DNA of 64,000 nucleotides from Megascapheus bottae (Eukaryota > Chordata > Mammalia > Rodentia > Geomyidae). A program made the translations under genes and the position numbers. Location of the stretch: positions 1,550,001 to 1,614,000 of the forward strand of contig JANJXV010000099.1 in NCBI GenBank assembly GCA_024803745.1. The letters are read 5' to 3'. The notes beneath the pieces were generated by a model. The model did no database searches. It saw nothing but the letters and a program-made list of their open reading frames with translations, and was not told the origin of the DNA. Below, one piece after another: positions 36,975 to 50,879 of this stretch (positions are counted from its first letter, which is position 1; every line of letters starts with the position of its first letter).

Positions 36975-37110
36975 TTTATGGTGGGTTATTGGAAAGGAGT
37001 CTCATGGAATTTTGTGCCAGGCTGGCTTTGAACCATGGTCCTCAGATCCTAGTCTCCTGAGTAGCTAGGATGACAGGCGTGAGCCACCAACACCTGGCAT
37101 GCCTTTTTAT
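36975..37110 (-). repeat. B1-type SINE
   Basis: Complement of the B1 head is clear: gtcctcagatcctagtctcctgagtagctagg...gtgagcca. Confidence 0.75.
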
Positions 37111-37170
37111 TTTTTTGTGGGTCTTGGGACTTGAACTCTGGGCCTAGGCACCATCCCTAAGCTTTTCAGG
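37111..37170 (-). repeat. ID-type SINE fragment
   Basis: T-run followed by gtcttgggacttgaactctgggcc, complementary to a SINE tail and arm. Confidence 0.6.
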
Positions 37171-37270
37171 TCAATATTTCATGTAAGTCTAAACATTTAA
37201 GTAAAGGAATACAATTCCAACAAAAAAAGAATAAAATTCCAGACATTGTGTGTTTATAACTCAGTGCTAA

Positions 37271-37510
<240 letters not shown>

Positions 37511-37756
37511 TAAATGAAAGATTCCAGGCCCTGAGAATTATCATTACTTTCTAAAGAAAACCTAAGGTAATTTTGTACTCATTCTTCAGGATACATTCAG
37601 GATACTTTGACAACAGTTCTAAATTATGTTTCCTCTAATGGAGATGACATTCCAAACTTACAAAGTAATTGTAAGTGGATAAACCATCCAGAATAGAATA
37701 TATATCATTATTGGAAATAGGATCTACAAATCACTAAACAGTGAGTTTATAATGGA

Positions 37757-38035
37757 AACCTGGCACTAGGTGCAATGTTTCATGCCTGTAATCTTAAAAT
37801 ATTCAGGAGGAAGAAATCTAAGAATTCTAATTTGAAGCCAGCAATGGCATAAAAATTGCCATGAAACTCTATAACTCCAAGTAACCCCTCAAAAATGTTA
37901 GTGGAGTGTCAAGAGTTTGACTTTGTTGTTGAGTGCTTGCCTAGCATGCATGAAGACCTATGCATGTAAGTGGAGCTGAGACTCAAACTGGTATTTTTCT
38001 AGCCTTGAGCAAGACAGCTAAGTTTATGCCATACA
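37757..38035 (+). repeat. B1-type and ID-type SINE remnants in KRAB intron
   Basis: A decayed B1-type head (catgcctgtaatctt...attcaggagg) is followed by an ID-type head (gttgagtgcttgcctagcatgc). Confidence 0.6.
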
Positions 38036-38187
38036 AAATGAATCCAGAGCTGGGGAAGAGTCAACCATGGAGCCAGTGAGAAATGAGAAAAAAGATTTAA
38101 TACATAACATGTGAGTAGGATGTCTGCGAACTTAAAGCAATGATGACACAGCATAAGCAATAATTCTCTACTGTTTCTAATTTACAG

Positions 38188-38277
38188 GGCCCTGTGTTCC
38201 CAAACCTGTATTAATTGACAAGCTAGAGCACTGTGCAGAACTCTGGATAGGAAATTCCTCTGACAAGAATATCACAG
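38188..38277 (+). CDS. KRAB-B-like exon
   Basis: Ninety bases between an acceptor (ctaatttacag) and a donor (gtgagtg). In the phase left by KRAB-A it reads PCVPKPVLIDKLEHCAELWI..., which fits the KRAB b-box pattern (KPxxIxxLExxxEPW) with Leu in the usual Pro position. It is open throughout and ends in phase 1, matching the acceptor at 40222. Confidence 0.75.
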
Positions 38278-38424
38278 GTGAGTGAATGCATCTTCATATT
38301 GATGTTGGAGCCTGAGCCCCATTGGTAAGTTCATGTTGTGATGTACTGAGCAATAATATTCTTAGTTACCCTAAATCCTGTGTGGAACCTATGGAATTCT
38401 TTGTGAATGAATCAAGAATCATTT

Positions 38425-38595
38425 TCTTTTCCCAAGCCTATGCTTGGTCTCAGGGCCTGAGCATGGTCCTTGGGTTTTCTCAAGGCTAGCTCTCTACTTC
38501 TTGAGTCATAGCACCACTTCTGGCTTTTTCTTTGTATGTAGTACCAAGGAACTGAACCAGGTCTTTGTGCATGCTAGCCCAAACCCCCGGCACCA
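38425..38595 (-). repeat. ID-type SINE
   Basis: Complement of arm and head: tctcagggcctgagcatggtcc, cacttctggctttttctttg, and gaactgaaccaggtc. Confidence 0.75.
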
Positions 38596-38691
38596 AGAAT
38601 CATAGGGTGATATGATGAATTCTATGTGGCAGTAGAGTTAAAGTTAGATTTCTATGTAGAAATCACTGTGAAACAAAATAAAATGAGAAAG

Positions 38692-38920
38692 CCATGAGCC
38701 CGTGGCTCATGCCTGTAATCCTAGCTACTTAGGAGGCTGAGATCTGAGGATCAAGGTTCAAAGACTGACCTATCACAAAAACACCTTAGACTCTTCTCTC
38801 CAATGAACAAATAGAAAATGAGAAGTGGGGTTGAGGCTAAAGACATAGGGCAGTAGCCTTGAGCTGAAGAGCTCCGGAAGAACAGCCAGGTCCAGAATTC
38901 AAGTCCCATGACCGCAAAAC
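38692..38920 (+). repeat. B1-type/ID composite SINE
   Basis: Head ggctcatgcctgtaatccta followed by aggaggctgagatctgagg, arm ending cagaattcaagtccc, then a purine-rich tail. Confidence 0.85.
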
Positions 38921-38940
38921 AAGAAAGAAAGAAAGAAATA

Positions 38941-38980
<40 letters not shown>

Positions 38981-38982
38981 AA
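38921..38982 (+). repeat. (GAAA)n microsatellite at SINE tail
   Basis: About fifteen GAAA units grown from the A-rich tail of the SINE just upstream. Confidence 0.93.
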
Positions 38983-39114
38983 TTTCATTTGTTTAAAACT
39001 AATACTATAAATGATTGAGCAAACAAGGAATAAGTCAGGGCATTATTCTCTGATAAGGATAATATCTTTATGCTGGTAGGAAGAGACTGGTATTCAGAAC
39101 CAGATCTTTCCACC

Positions 39115-39305
39115 AGAAATTGAGCCTAGTGGTAGAGTGCTTGCCTAGCATGCACAAAGACACAGGTTTGATACCTTATTACCACATACATAGAAAAAGC
39201 CAGAAGTAATGACTTCATTGGTAGGGTAGTAGTCTTGAGAAAACCCAAGGACAGTGGTTAGGTCCTAAGTTCAAACCCAGGAATGGAAGGAAAAAAAAAA
39301 CAACA
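39115..39305 (+). repeat. ID-type SINE
   Basis: Box A-like gcctagtggtagagtgcttg, box B-like aggtttgatacc, arm and an A10 tail. Confidence 0.85.
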
Positions 39306-39644
39306 AAGTTTCAATCAAAATAAGAAAATTAACTAGACAGTGAGCTGGGGATTTTCTGGTCTTCCATGGTTCTGAGGGACAGGAGTGTTAGAAAAGGAAT
39401 TTTTATAAGACTTCAAATGGAAAGAAACAAATTTCAAAATTCCCACAAATACCTAAATTGAGACTTTAGTGAGAAGTTGTAACTGAAGGGATATAGGTGT
39501 AAGTCCTTACTCTCAAGAATCGTTCTTGCTTGGATCAAAGGCAAACAGACATATAAACCAAACTTGTGGCCGCTGAATCTAGAAAAAATTCGTGTTCCTC
39601 ACTTAATGGTTAATAAGCAAACAGCATTGAAACTGGGTAAGGTA

Positions 39645-39805
39645 ATCCTATCTGCTACTCAGGACCTGAGACTCTTATCTGTAGTTAACTCTAGAAAAGA
39701 GTATGTGGGGCTGTAGCTCAAGGATAGGGGTTATAGTCTTCTGCTGAAGTGTTCAGGGACAGGACCAAGGCCTATGAACTACAAAAAAAAAGAAAAGAAA
39801 AGAGA
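39645..39805 (+). repeat. SINE fragment
   Basis: Truncated B1-type head (aatcctatctgctactcagg) joined to an arm (ggggctgtagctcaagg) and an A-rich tail. Confidence 0.6.
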
Positions 39806-40222
39806 AGAAAGTTTTAAAAAGATGCAAAACAGCACAGTATTTAGATTATTTCTCAAAAATAAAAGAAAGGCAGCTATTCCTCAATGTATAAACAAAACAG
39901 TATTTAAAAAAAAACAGCTGCAGGTATATTATAGGTAGTACTCAGCTTAAAACTGTAGCAATACATAGATGGGTAATTTCAATAAATATTTCCTGTGATA
40001 TAAAAAGAGAACTAAAACACAGAAAAACATTATTGGTCATTGTAAAATATCATTTTCTTAATATGTTAGAGAGAAAAGCATATATTTCTCACAAATCAAT
40101 TTCCACTTTTATATTTTAAAATATCTAACACGTAGGATGGGAAAGTAAAGTCATTACCTTTACAGTAAGGAATATTTGTGTCTCATGTATGTTTGTGTCT
40201 TTTTTTCTATGACTCATTTTAG

Positions 40223-40563
40223 ATGTCCAGGTAATGGAAAATGTGTTCAAGACCTGCCAGGAAAGTCCACATGAATGTCTTTGTGAAGTAGCAGTTGCAA
40301 GTAGTGTCGAAGTGGAGGAAAACGTGAGATTAGCAACAACTTTAAATTTGAGCTCTACACATAATCCAGAGCTGATTAGTAATAACGGTAACAACTTAGG
40401 GGTGAGGACTGAGGAGTTCATTAAGTGTCAGAAAATGCTTCTGTCTCCTAAGCCTGATGAGATGCATGCTGCATATAGATCTCGTATGTCTCCTGTTCTT
40501 AAAAAATCCATCGGCTATTCAGAGCATTTTATTCATGATTGTGACAGTCCAAAAGATCTGTAG
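40223..40563 (+). CDS. Zinc-finger exon, N-terminal linker part
   Basis: It starts after an acceptor (cattttag) and continues the KRAB-B phase as DVQVMENVFKTCQES..., a typical KRAB-ZNF linker with no finger. The frame runs about 113 codons to TAG at 40561-40563, before the first finger. In working family members this frame continues into the fingers, so the stop is probably a disabling mutation or the product of a frameshift. Confidence 0.7.
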
Positions 40564-40674
40564 TATCATAATTCTGTTCTCCCTGCCCAAGAAATTCTTC
40601 AGGGAGGGAGGAAAACTGCTAAATGTACTGTGTGATGAAAAATATTGTACTTAACACTGACCATCACTACACAT

Positions 40675-42190
<1,516 letters not shown>

Positions 42191-42439
42191 AGAAGAAAAG
42201 AAAACTAATGAATAGAACAAATGTGCAATGACTTTTAATCAGAAGTCAGTCTTCAGTACATTTCAGAACATACACAATAGAGAAATTCTGAGTAATGAAA
42301 AACATTTAGCTATATATAGAATCTCTGTATATGGGAGCAATAGGGTAAGTCTTCTAAACAAAGTCAACCTTCAGCAAGCATTAAGAGCACTCACAGAAGA
42401 AATAATAGCATGTAGGAAAACCTTTGTCAGAAACCTCTA

Positions 42440-42613
42440 AAAGCTGACTGTGTGGCTTAGTGGTAGAGTGCTAACCTATCAAGGATGAAGGCCTGGGTTA
42501 GATTCCTCAATACTACGTGAAAAGAGCAAGCCAGAAGCAGCACTGTTGTTCAAATGGTAGAGTGCTAACCTTGAGCAAAAGTAGCTCAGGCCCTGAGTTC
42601 AAGCCTAAGGATT
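42440..42613 (+). repeat. ID-type SINE
   Basis: Box A-like ggcttagtggtagagtgc, box B-like gggttagattcc, arm ending gagttcaagcctaagg; the purine-rich tail has expanded into the GA tract that follows. Confidence 0.82.
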
Positions 42614-42614
42614 G

Positions 42615-42690
<76 letters not shown>

Positions 42691-42835
42691 CAGAGAGAGA
42701 CAGAGAGAGACAGAGAGAGACAGAGAGAGACAGAAAGAGAGAGACAGAAAGAGAGAGAGAAAGAGAGAAAAGAGAGAGAAACAGGAACTTCTAAATTTTA
42801 CAGAGATAGAGAAGGAGAGAGAGAAGGAGACAGAA
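42614..42835 (+). repeat. (GA)n / (GAGACA)n microsatellite
   Basis: Nearly pure GA for about 65 bases, then CAGAGA-type imperfect units. It sits at the 3' end of an ID-type SINE. Confidence 0.93.
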
Positions 42836-42856
42836 ACTAATTTCTAAACTTTACAG

Positions 42857-43243
42857 TCTTTCTATTTCCTTACAAATTCGTCTCTGTCATTCTTTCTGAC
42901 AGAAGCACAGAATTCCATTGTGTAAAAATACCATATTTGATCTACTCATTAACTGACGGGCATCTGGGTTGGTTCCATACCTTTGTTATAGTAAATAGTG
43001 CTGTGATAAATGTTATTGTTCTAGTGAATTTAGTGTGTCCTATCTGGACGATTGGCAAGTAGTGAAATTGCTGGATCACAGGGGAGCTCTATGTTTAGTC
43101 TTTTTGGGATACTGCCATAGTGCTTTCCATAGTGGTTGAACGAGTTTGCAATCCCACCAGCAGTGTAGTAGTGATCCCTTCTGGCCACATCCCCTCCAGC
43201 ATACGTTATTAGATTTCTGGATCTTGTCCATTCTAACTGGAGT
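42857..43243 (-). mobile_element. L1 ORF2 C-terminal fragment (minus strand)
   Basis: The reverse complement matches the array L1 ORF2 from the CX3CX7HX4C region to the stretch coding [11 protein letters not shown]. It is more diverged than the array units. It directly abuts an oppositely oriented piece of an earlier part of ORF2, giving the signature of an inverted L1 insertion. Confidence 0.82.
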
Positions 43244-43249
43244 GAGGAG

Positions 43250-43740
43250 GAAAAGGGAAAGAGGAACTGAAACTTTCTCTCCTTACAGATGACATGATTC
43301 TGTATTAAAAGAACTCTATAGACTCTACTCAGAAGCTGCTTGAGCTGATATAAAACTTTGGTAAGGTAGCAGGGTATAAAATTAACCCTCAATGTCAACT
43401 GCCTTCCTATATGCCAACAAATGAGAGGAATGAGGCAAGAATCAGGATAGCAACTCATTTTGCTATCCAAGAAAATAAAATACCTAGGAATTAACTTAGA
43501 ATGTAAAGCACCTTTTTGATGGAACTATAAACCCTGGAGAAGGAAATTAACGCAGAACTGAGGAAATGCAAAAACCTATGCTCCTGGTTTGGAAGAAGTA
43601 ATATTGTAAAAATGGCAATCTTGATAAGGACTATCTACAAATTCAGTGCAATATTCATCAATATCCCAATGTCATTCTTTAAAGAAACAGAAGAGGAAAT
43701 CCAAAATTTCACTTGGAATAATAAAAGACCCCTTATAGTC
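43250..43740 (+). mobile_element. L1 ORF2 reverse-transcriptase fragment (plus strand)
   Basis: It matches the array L1 from the codons before the catalytic DDM box (tacagatgacatgattctg) to aataataaaagacccc. Together with the minus-strand piece to its left it forms one element with an internal inversion; about 0.8 kb of ORF2 is missing between the two pieces. Confidence 0.82.
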
Positions 43741-44118
43741 TGTCTTCTGGCATGATACATAATGTTTAATCTCACCTTCTCCACCAAAATCTCACCTTTC
43801 TCATTGAGACATAGGTGGCCCTGTTTACTAGCAGCAAAGGCTCAAACGCGCAGTTTTAGGTGTCACCACTGCCTCTGTTACTGGGTAGATCCAACTCTGT
43901 CATCGATTCTGAGGTCTGCTCTGGGAGTCTTGGTCACAAGTTGTTCTGTGGCATCTGCTGCCATCCTGTGCCTATTTGCTTCCTTTTCCTCCAGCAGCCT
44001 ACAACAGGGAATGAAGTTCACTCGCGGATGCTCTCCTTCATATGCAGGGCAGGATGAGCCCAACCCTCCCTCATCTTCCTCTTCCAATTTTTGGGAAAAA
44101 ATATGCTGGCAGAAGTCC
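43741..44118. other. No recognised feature
   Basis: Moderately GC-rich unique-looking sequence. Two overlapping plus-strand frames (43762-44139, 43860-44057) are open but have no recognisable domain. Confidence 0.5.
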
Positions 44119-44345
44119 TCAGGTGTGGCACATGGCTGATCCACACTTTTAATCCAGGCTGGTCAGGAGGCTGAGATCTGAGTATGGAAGTTCCAAGTCA
44201 CCTAGAACAGGAAAGTCTGATAGATTCTTACTACCAAAAATAAAAACAGCTGGGAATGGAATTTGGGCTCGAGTGGTAAAGGGCTGGTCTTGAGTACAAA
44301 TGCTTAGTGCCCAGGCCCTGAGGTCAGGCTCCAGCACTGCCAACA
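44119..44345 (+). repeat. B1-type/ID composite SINE
   Basis: Decayed head (cacttttaatccaggctggtcaggaggctgagatctgag) and arm (agtggtaaagggc...caggccctgaggtcagg). Confidence 0.75.
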
Positions 44346-45280
44346 ACCTCACTTTAGTGAGATTTTAGCTTTATCCATGTAGGCACATCTCACTGGAATC
44401 TTTGCTGGTAGAGATAGTCTTCATAATTTTGTCTCAAGGTAAAGGTCCTCCTGGGGTAGTACACAAAAGGTGTCATGGAGAGAGGAGCCCCACTTGCTCC
44501 AGGTTTGAAGATGGCATAGGTCAAGCCAGCATGGAGTTGGCACATCAGTCTTTTTCCTAACACCACCTACCACTGAATGTCAAATGACATTGATTGTTGT
44601 GGGATTGTGTGATTGAAGTGCCCCATTAAGGGTAGTGTTAGCACATCCAAACTTGGATACCAGGAATGCTGAAATCTCAAAGCTAAGATTTCTGTTGGCT
44701 ACAGAAATGCTGGTGTGTCTGTTATTCACTAAAAGTTCAGGTGCAAAGATTCTGAAGCTTGATGCCATGTGTTTATTCCATTTAGTAAAATTATTTTAAT
44801 GCACTGTATAAGTTAAAACATTTGATAAGAGTCGGGGGTAGTGAAAACATTGTCCTTGAATTCAGGTGTCTGGCAGGGTAATGGGGGGGGGTGTTGGTGG
44901 CTGGGACTATGAAACTGGAGCTGCTATCAAACCATGGATCATGTTCTTCTTTGTCTGGGAGAAATGACTCCAAAGATGAAATTTGAATGGTGAGGAAAAG
45001 ATGATGATGTACTCAGGAAATTTCTCCTAAACAAATGCTCATGTGGAAGTGGGAGGGGGGCTGGGCATGTCTGAGGCAGAGCTTAAGGTGGCTTCTCATG
45101 GCGATGAGAACGTTCCTTGCGACTTCAGGCATGCAGCAGGGTGCTTTAGATGACCATTGTGAGATGGATGGAATAAGACTGGAGACAAGATGAATGCTGG
45201 GATCTTGCAATGCTCTTGCATGAGTGGCTGGTGACTCACCTGAAAGAACTAGTTATGTCTAAAAAAGAAATCAGGAATTT
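44346..45280. other. No recognised feature
   Basis: No gene or mobile element identified on either strand. A short G9 run lies near 44883. Confidence 0.5.
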
Positions 45281-45520
45281 GTTTTGATTAGATAATACCT
45301 GTAATCCGAGGCATATTCAGGATCCTGATCTTAGTATTGTGGTTTAAAACCAACCCAGCAAAGGGAAAAATGCATGAGACTCATACTCCCAGTTTAGAGC
45401 AAGAACAAAGATTGAAGTAGAGCTGTGGCTCAAGAGCTAGAGTGCTACCTTGAGCAAAGAACAGCTAAGAAAAAGGTCTAGGTTTTGAGTTCAAGGCCAG
45501 GAATGAAAGAAGGAAGGTAA
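45281..45520 (+). repeat. SINE (B1-type/ID composite), decayed
   Basis: Contains ataatacctgtaatccgagg, then the arm gagctgtggctcaagagctagagtgc and gttttgagttcaagg, with a purine tail. Confidence 0.7.
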
Positions 45521-46734
45521 AAAAGAAAAGTATGTGAGGAAGGGAAATATATAAAAGAAAAAGAGAAGGAAGTAGAAATTTAAAACTAGAGAATATTTAA
45601 AAGTCATCAGTCCTTCTAAGAAAAGTGTTGGAGTATGGGTTCTATATGTGATGAACTGGAAGCCCAGCAGTGACTTGTTAACCAAAGAGTCACCATGATG
45701 AGCAAAGGATAGAAATCTGCATGAGCCTCTTAGCGGATGGAGTCACAGAAGAGAACCTCAGCTCCCATCCCATAGTTAGAAGTATATAGAGATGGGGAAG
45801 TTGGCATCACCTTGATGTCATTGTGTCCATGGAGACTGGAAGCCATGGCTCTGAGAAAGCACAATGTTCTGGTTACTGAGCTGAGAGGCTGAGGAGAGCC
45901 AGGTCCTGGCCATGAAGAAATCAGAGTGGCAGCAGAGCAACTCTGCTGCAGTGTGTGCCTGCTTGGCTGTTCTTATTCTGTGGTGGATCAGGCCGGAGCG
46001 GGTGATAGTAACTGTTTTGTGGTCACAAGCCCTTCACCAAGAGCTTCCTCTGGGATCCTCATAAGCTAGAGGGTGGCTGGTGGTGGGATGTGTGTGGGGT
46101 GGAAGTGACAGAGGGATGGACGCATGGCAAGGTGGGTGAAGAGATGAGAGGAATGATGAGAGCCCAGGTCATTGGTTTCCAAGGTTAATGGGTGGGAGGT
46201 AGAGAGGCATGATGGAGGAATGATGGAGGCAGGGGAAGGTGCTGACAGATTGAGGCCATCTGTAGTGCCAGCCTGGCCATCATCTGAAGCCCATAGGCAG
46301 CTTCCTGATCCTTCACTTAGTCCTGCTCCTTGTGGAGGGAATGTCACGTGTACCCAGAGCTAGGGGTGGGGCAATGTTAGTAGCACCTGGAGAACCATTG
46401 GCCTCTACCTGGGTGGGGGGTGGTTATGGCTCCCATGCTGGGTGGCCTGATAGCTATGGAACAGATCTCTCTTTAGATACCACAGTCAGTGGCTGCTCTC
46501 CATCTAGGGTTAGGGCACCTGCTCAGCCATCAGGACACCCCATGCAGGACAGAGGCCTACAATTCAGATGGCAGCACAGGGGTGAAGATGATCTCACCGT
46601 AGCCCTAGTTACATGGCTGTCCCTGCATGCAGGACAGGATGAGCTGGGGGAAGATGTTCTCTGTGTTTTTCCACAGCCTATCCCGGCCTCTTCTTGTGTC
46701 TGATTAGACCAAGAGAGTACCAGGTTCCATCTCA
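45521..46734. other. No recognised gene; moderately GC-rich unique sequence
   Basis: Several open frames of 60-120 codons on both strands (for example 46332-46703 plus, 46066-46347 minus) show no recognisable domain and overlap each other, as expected by chance in GC-rich DNA. Confidence 0.5.
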
Positions 46735-46868
46735 TAGTCTTTTTCTTTTACAGTCATGAGGCTTGAACTCAGGTCCTGGGTACTGTCCCTGAGCTCTTTT
46801 GCTCAAGGTTGATGCTCTACCATTTGAACCATAGTGCCATTTCCAGCTTTTCCTTTTCATGTGGATCT
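46735..46868 (-). repeat. ID-type SINE fragment
   Basis: T-rich start then cttgaactcaggtcctgggtactgtcc and gaaccatagtgccatttcc, complements of the SINE arm. Confidence 0.75.
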
Positions 46869-48645
46869 CTGATATGTCCAGTGCTGTGCCTGCAGGGAGG
46901 CACTCACCCCACAGACAGAGCCACCTCTGCCGTGACTGTGACTGCCCACAACCCTCACACCCACTCCTTGCACACCCCTCGACTCCAGTTTTAGCTCCTC
47001 TTGGACTGGGTGTCCAGCCTCCCCCTTCCTACACTCACAAAGGTTCTACAATTGTCTTCCCAGGGTCCTTTCTTCTGCCAGCCAGAGTACAGACTGTGCA
47101 CATCTTGACGATCACAGAGCTCAAAGCCAAAGGCTGAGATGAAGAAGGGGGTGACCCAGTAGCTGCACAGGGCCCATGGATCATCCTGTGCATCCCCCAG
47201 CCTGTGACTTCCCCTACCCCCTTGGCAGGGAAGCTCCATGCCCACATCCTGATCCCTGGTCCCCTCCAATTCCATTCTCCCTTGGATTTTGCAGACTGTC
47301 TACCATCAGGATCTAAAATTCTATTCATCACTTTATGTCCTTATCACTGATTTGCTACTTGGGCAGGATCTCCCCGTGCCTGGAGAGTGGGCATGTCATG
47401 TACTCTCTGTGGAGAAGTTGCCCCAGGAGAAGAAATATGCACTTCATGTGAGTGTTAGACAGGGCAGGAGGGCTCCCAAGGATCAGAAGCCACAGGAGGG
47501 GTGCATATGGGGGAATGCTAGGGGCCCCAGGGGACAGTGGGAGTTAGGGCACAGTTGGTTCCTTCTGCAGGGTTGACACCGCTTCACAAACCCAACAGAA
47601 TGAGGTTCATATTACAGATGTCAGAGACAGTGCAGATTGCCAATGGGCGCAGGGGTCACTGTCACCCGCAGATGCTGGCTGCATGCTGGGATGCACGCAG
47701 AGATGTTTTCAAGATCAGGTAATGAGGATGTTGCAGGGTGTAACCATTCTTTTCAGATGGCTATCTAGCTATCTTGAGCTTCATCTCTATCTTTGGCTTT
47801 TTCTTGGCAATTAACTGGAAATGAGAGTTTCATGGAATTTCCGTTCTGGACTGGCTTCAAACAGAAGCTATGCACAGTTTTCAAACCATACCCTACTGAA
47901 GAAGGAAAGCTTGATCTGGTGCTTAACTGGGTTGCACTTTGGCTCCGTTTGCTATGCCTCACGGGAGGGGGCTCATCATTTGTAGACTAAGATCTCATGA
48001 CCTTCAAAGCCAAATGCTACCTGAAAGTTCAGGGTCCCAGCCTATGTGTTGGGCCGGGGTGAATACATTCACTGTTATGCTGGGTCATCAACCCCTGTTT
48101 TAAGCTGGAAGTAGGCAGTGCCACATTTGATAAGAACATCTGCCAGAGACTGTCACCTCATGAAAGCAGATTCTAAATTTGTATTCCATTTCCTGTGGTG
48201 GAGAAATCCCCTCCAACTTAGACAGGCTCACATCCACCTGCAGGTCACACTCCTAATGCACCCTTGAGTGTCCTCATGGTATTGGGATCTACGTTTGTAG
48301 GGAATGCTGCTTTAGTCCATGAATTAGCTGGACAAGTGATGACAAACGTGTTGTGGATTAATATGAGAACAATTTAAGAAGCCCTGGAGGAGCATCAACC
48401 TGACCCTCTGTGGTGCTATAAATCTGATAGGATGTTCCAGACTGAGAAACAATCACATGGCTTTGTGTTTGGCATCCAGACAAGTAAGTGCATGTCTTAG
48501 CTCTCAGCCAATACAGAGGAGGACATGAATAAGTGGGTGGAAAGCATCTGTCAGACCCCTGTCTGGGGGCAGGTGGAGAGAACATAGGAAGGTAGATACC
48601 ATGGCTGTGGTGGGGCCAAAAAAAGGGTAAAAGAGGCAAAGGAAC
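46869..48645. other. No recognised gene; GC-rich unique sequence
   Basis: Open frames occur on both strands (for example 47289-47576 plus) but I recognise no domain. Possible decayed exons cannot be excluded. Confidence 0.5.
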
Positions 48646-48835
48646 CAGGTGCTGGTAGCTCAAGACTGTCATCCTAGCTACTCAGGAGTTTGAGATCTGA
48701 GGATCACAATTCAAAACCAGCCCAGGACAGAAACTCCATGAGACTCTTATCTGCAATAAACTACTGAATGCAAGAAGCTCAAGCTCAGTGACAGCATCCA
48801 GGCCTAGCGTTCAAAACCCAGGACTGGCAGAAAAA
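48646..48835 (+). repeat. B1-type/ID composite SINE
   Basis: Head ccaggtgctggtagctcaag, tcatcctagctactcaggag and gatctgaggatcac, then aactccatgagactcttatc and an arm remnant. Confidence 0.82.
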
Positions 48836-49730
48836 AGTATCAAAGGACAAGAAGCTGGCCAAAAGTTAGAGGGACTCTATCTTGACAAACAATACAATGG
48901 TAAGTTGTACTCAGAAGACTTGCACAAAATCTGGAAATGCCTGAGACCTATCTATGTATGTTTCCTGTTTGTGTAAATACATATGTTTATGCATTTATAT
49001 ATTAGTATAGAGATACAGATCAATACATATGACTATACATATATACATAGCCAGACACTTATGGGTGGGTGGTATACTGTGTGAGAGTTTGTGTTTGTGT
49101 TTTGTGGATGGCTATCTCTGTTTAAGAAAGATAGAAAATATGTAAATATCTTTAAAAAAACTTGAAAAAAATATAGAGAGACATAAGCTCTTGAGGGAAT
49201 CTGAAATGACAAGATTATTCACAGGCACGTTTATCCTTATGGATTTAATTTTTTTCATTATTTTCTTTCTTTTTTTTGAACCAGTGCTAAGGATTTCTCT
49301 CAGGGACCAGGTGCTGCCAATTACTAATTTTCTCATGGCTGCTACAAGAGGAACTGAGCCACAGTTCCACTTTTGCCTTATTTATTCGTGCTTAACTGAA
49401 GATAAAGATTTCTATCAGTGACTTTCTTTCAGGGGCTGGATTCTAACGAGGGTCCGCAGACCTCAGGCTTCTCTATAGCTACAATTAACAATATGAGAAC
49501 CCAGCACTGGGTTCCAATGCACAGGGCAAGAAATTGAGTGAATCTCTCAACTCCAATTAGCTATAATAAGCTAGAAGTGAAAGACCAATACCTTTGAGGA
49601 AAAGATGCTGAGGGTTATCACACAGGCCCTATGAGTAAGCCCTAAACCCTGTACACATGTGTGCATGCACACATTGGCAGATACACACACATGCACACAC
49701 ACAATATTTCAGGCAATATTGTATTTTGAA
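48836..49730. other. No recognised gene; AT-rich sequence with CA-rich patch
   Basis: Contains simple A/T-rich tracts and a CA-rich patch near 49655-49705. No protein or mobile element identified with confidence. Confidence 0.5.
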
Positions 49731-49889
49731 TTAATATCCAAAGATTGGACAACAGGATAGCAAGTAATAAAATCTGTTTTTCTTGTCTACATTGAGGGAA
49801 AGGGATAAGTCACAAGATGCAGAAGCGAAGAATTCAGAGGCAAATGCTGTGAGTGAATAACTTGTAAAAAGCACATTTCTTTTCTTTTC

Positions 49890-50090
49890 TTTTCTTTTGT
49901 TTTTTCTGCCATTCCTGGGGCTTGAACTCAGGGCCTGAGCACTGCTCTTGGCTTTTCCCAAGTCTAGCCCTCTGCCACTTGAGCCACATTGCCATATGGA
50001 TTTTTATATCTGTGTGATATTAAGGACTCAAACCTAGATCTTCATGGATGCTAGGCAAGCACTCTACCACTGGGCCAAAGTCTAAACCCC
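49890..50090 (-). repeat. ID-type SINE inside inverted spacer copy
   Basis: Same insertion as the plus-strand SINE of the array spacers, seen in reverse complement (cttgaactcagggcctgagc, ggactcaaacctagatc, actctaccactgggcc). Confidence 0.8.
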
Positions 50091-50314
50091 GATTAAGTAT
50101 TTATAAATAGTCATCATCTTCATATCAAAATATCCTTTCTCCTACAAAGAATGAACACTTATCTATGTCTGTAAGACTTTTTTTATGTCACCAATGCTTC
50201 TGTGATATTCCCACTTGCATTTTTACAGATGACAGCACAGATATTCATCAGGAAGAAAAATAGATTAGGATACAGAAACCTAACAACGTCCTAGTAGATT
50301 GAAGTGAAAAATAT

Positions 50315-50515
50315 GTGCAAGATGGCCTGGGTCTTTCATCTATTTGTAGAGTGCTTGGCTACCACACAAAAAGAGTCCGGTTTGATTCTGCAGTACCATA
50401 TACATAGAAAACTCTGGAAGTGGTGCTGTGGCTTGGTGGGACAGCTATAGCCTAAAGAAAGCCTAAGAACAATGGTCAGGCTCTGAGGTCAAGTCCCAGG
50501 ACTAGCAAAAAAAAT
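50315..50515 (+). repeat. ID-type SINE inside inverted spacer copy
   Basis: Counterpart of the minus-strand SINE at 1914-2108: tagagtgcttggctacc, ggtttgattctgc, then ggtgctgtggcttggtggg and an A-rich end. Confidence 0.8.
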
Positions 50516-50879
50516 GTGCAAGAGGCAAAATGCAAGCTGAGAAGGCACTGTGAAGCAAAATGTCTTGTGAAGGCTAAGGGGAATAGTGACAGTTAAGTTT
50601 GGATCTTACCTAAGAAAGGCTCCTTGAGCCTGAGACCAGGCTAGCACTTACGCCTAGTTAATGACTTGGGATTTGAACAAAAAGGTGTGCTGTTTGCTAC
50701 ATCCATATGTGAGGTGGGAAGGGAGATTCAGCCTCCAGTATGTCTTTGGGGAGGTCTTCTCTGAGCAAGGAGCTTTGGTCATTGGGCCTTGAAAGGTGAC
50801 CCTACCTCCCTCACAATGGAACAGAATATGGAACCCTGGTAACCAAGCCACTGTATGTGACAACCAGCTCAAGTCAGCT

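Noticed and set aside
42517..42840. 107-codon Arg/Glu-rich frame
   Set aside because: It is translation of the GA microsatellite.
44878..44900. Possible G-quadruplex or promoter at a G9 run
   Set aside because: A single G run without further G tracts, and no gene nearby to support a promoter.
46066..47722. Several frames of 60-120 codons in moderately GC-rich DNA
   Set aside because: They overlap on both strands, have no recognisable domain, no consistent splice sites and no shared pattern; kept only as an unassigned region.
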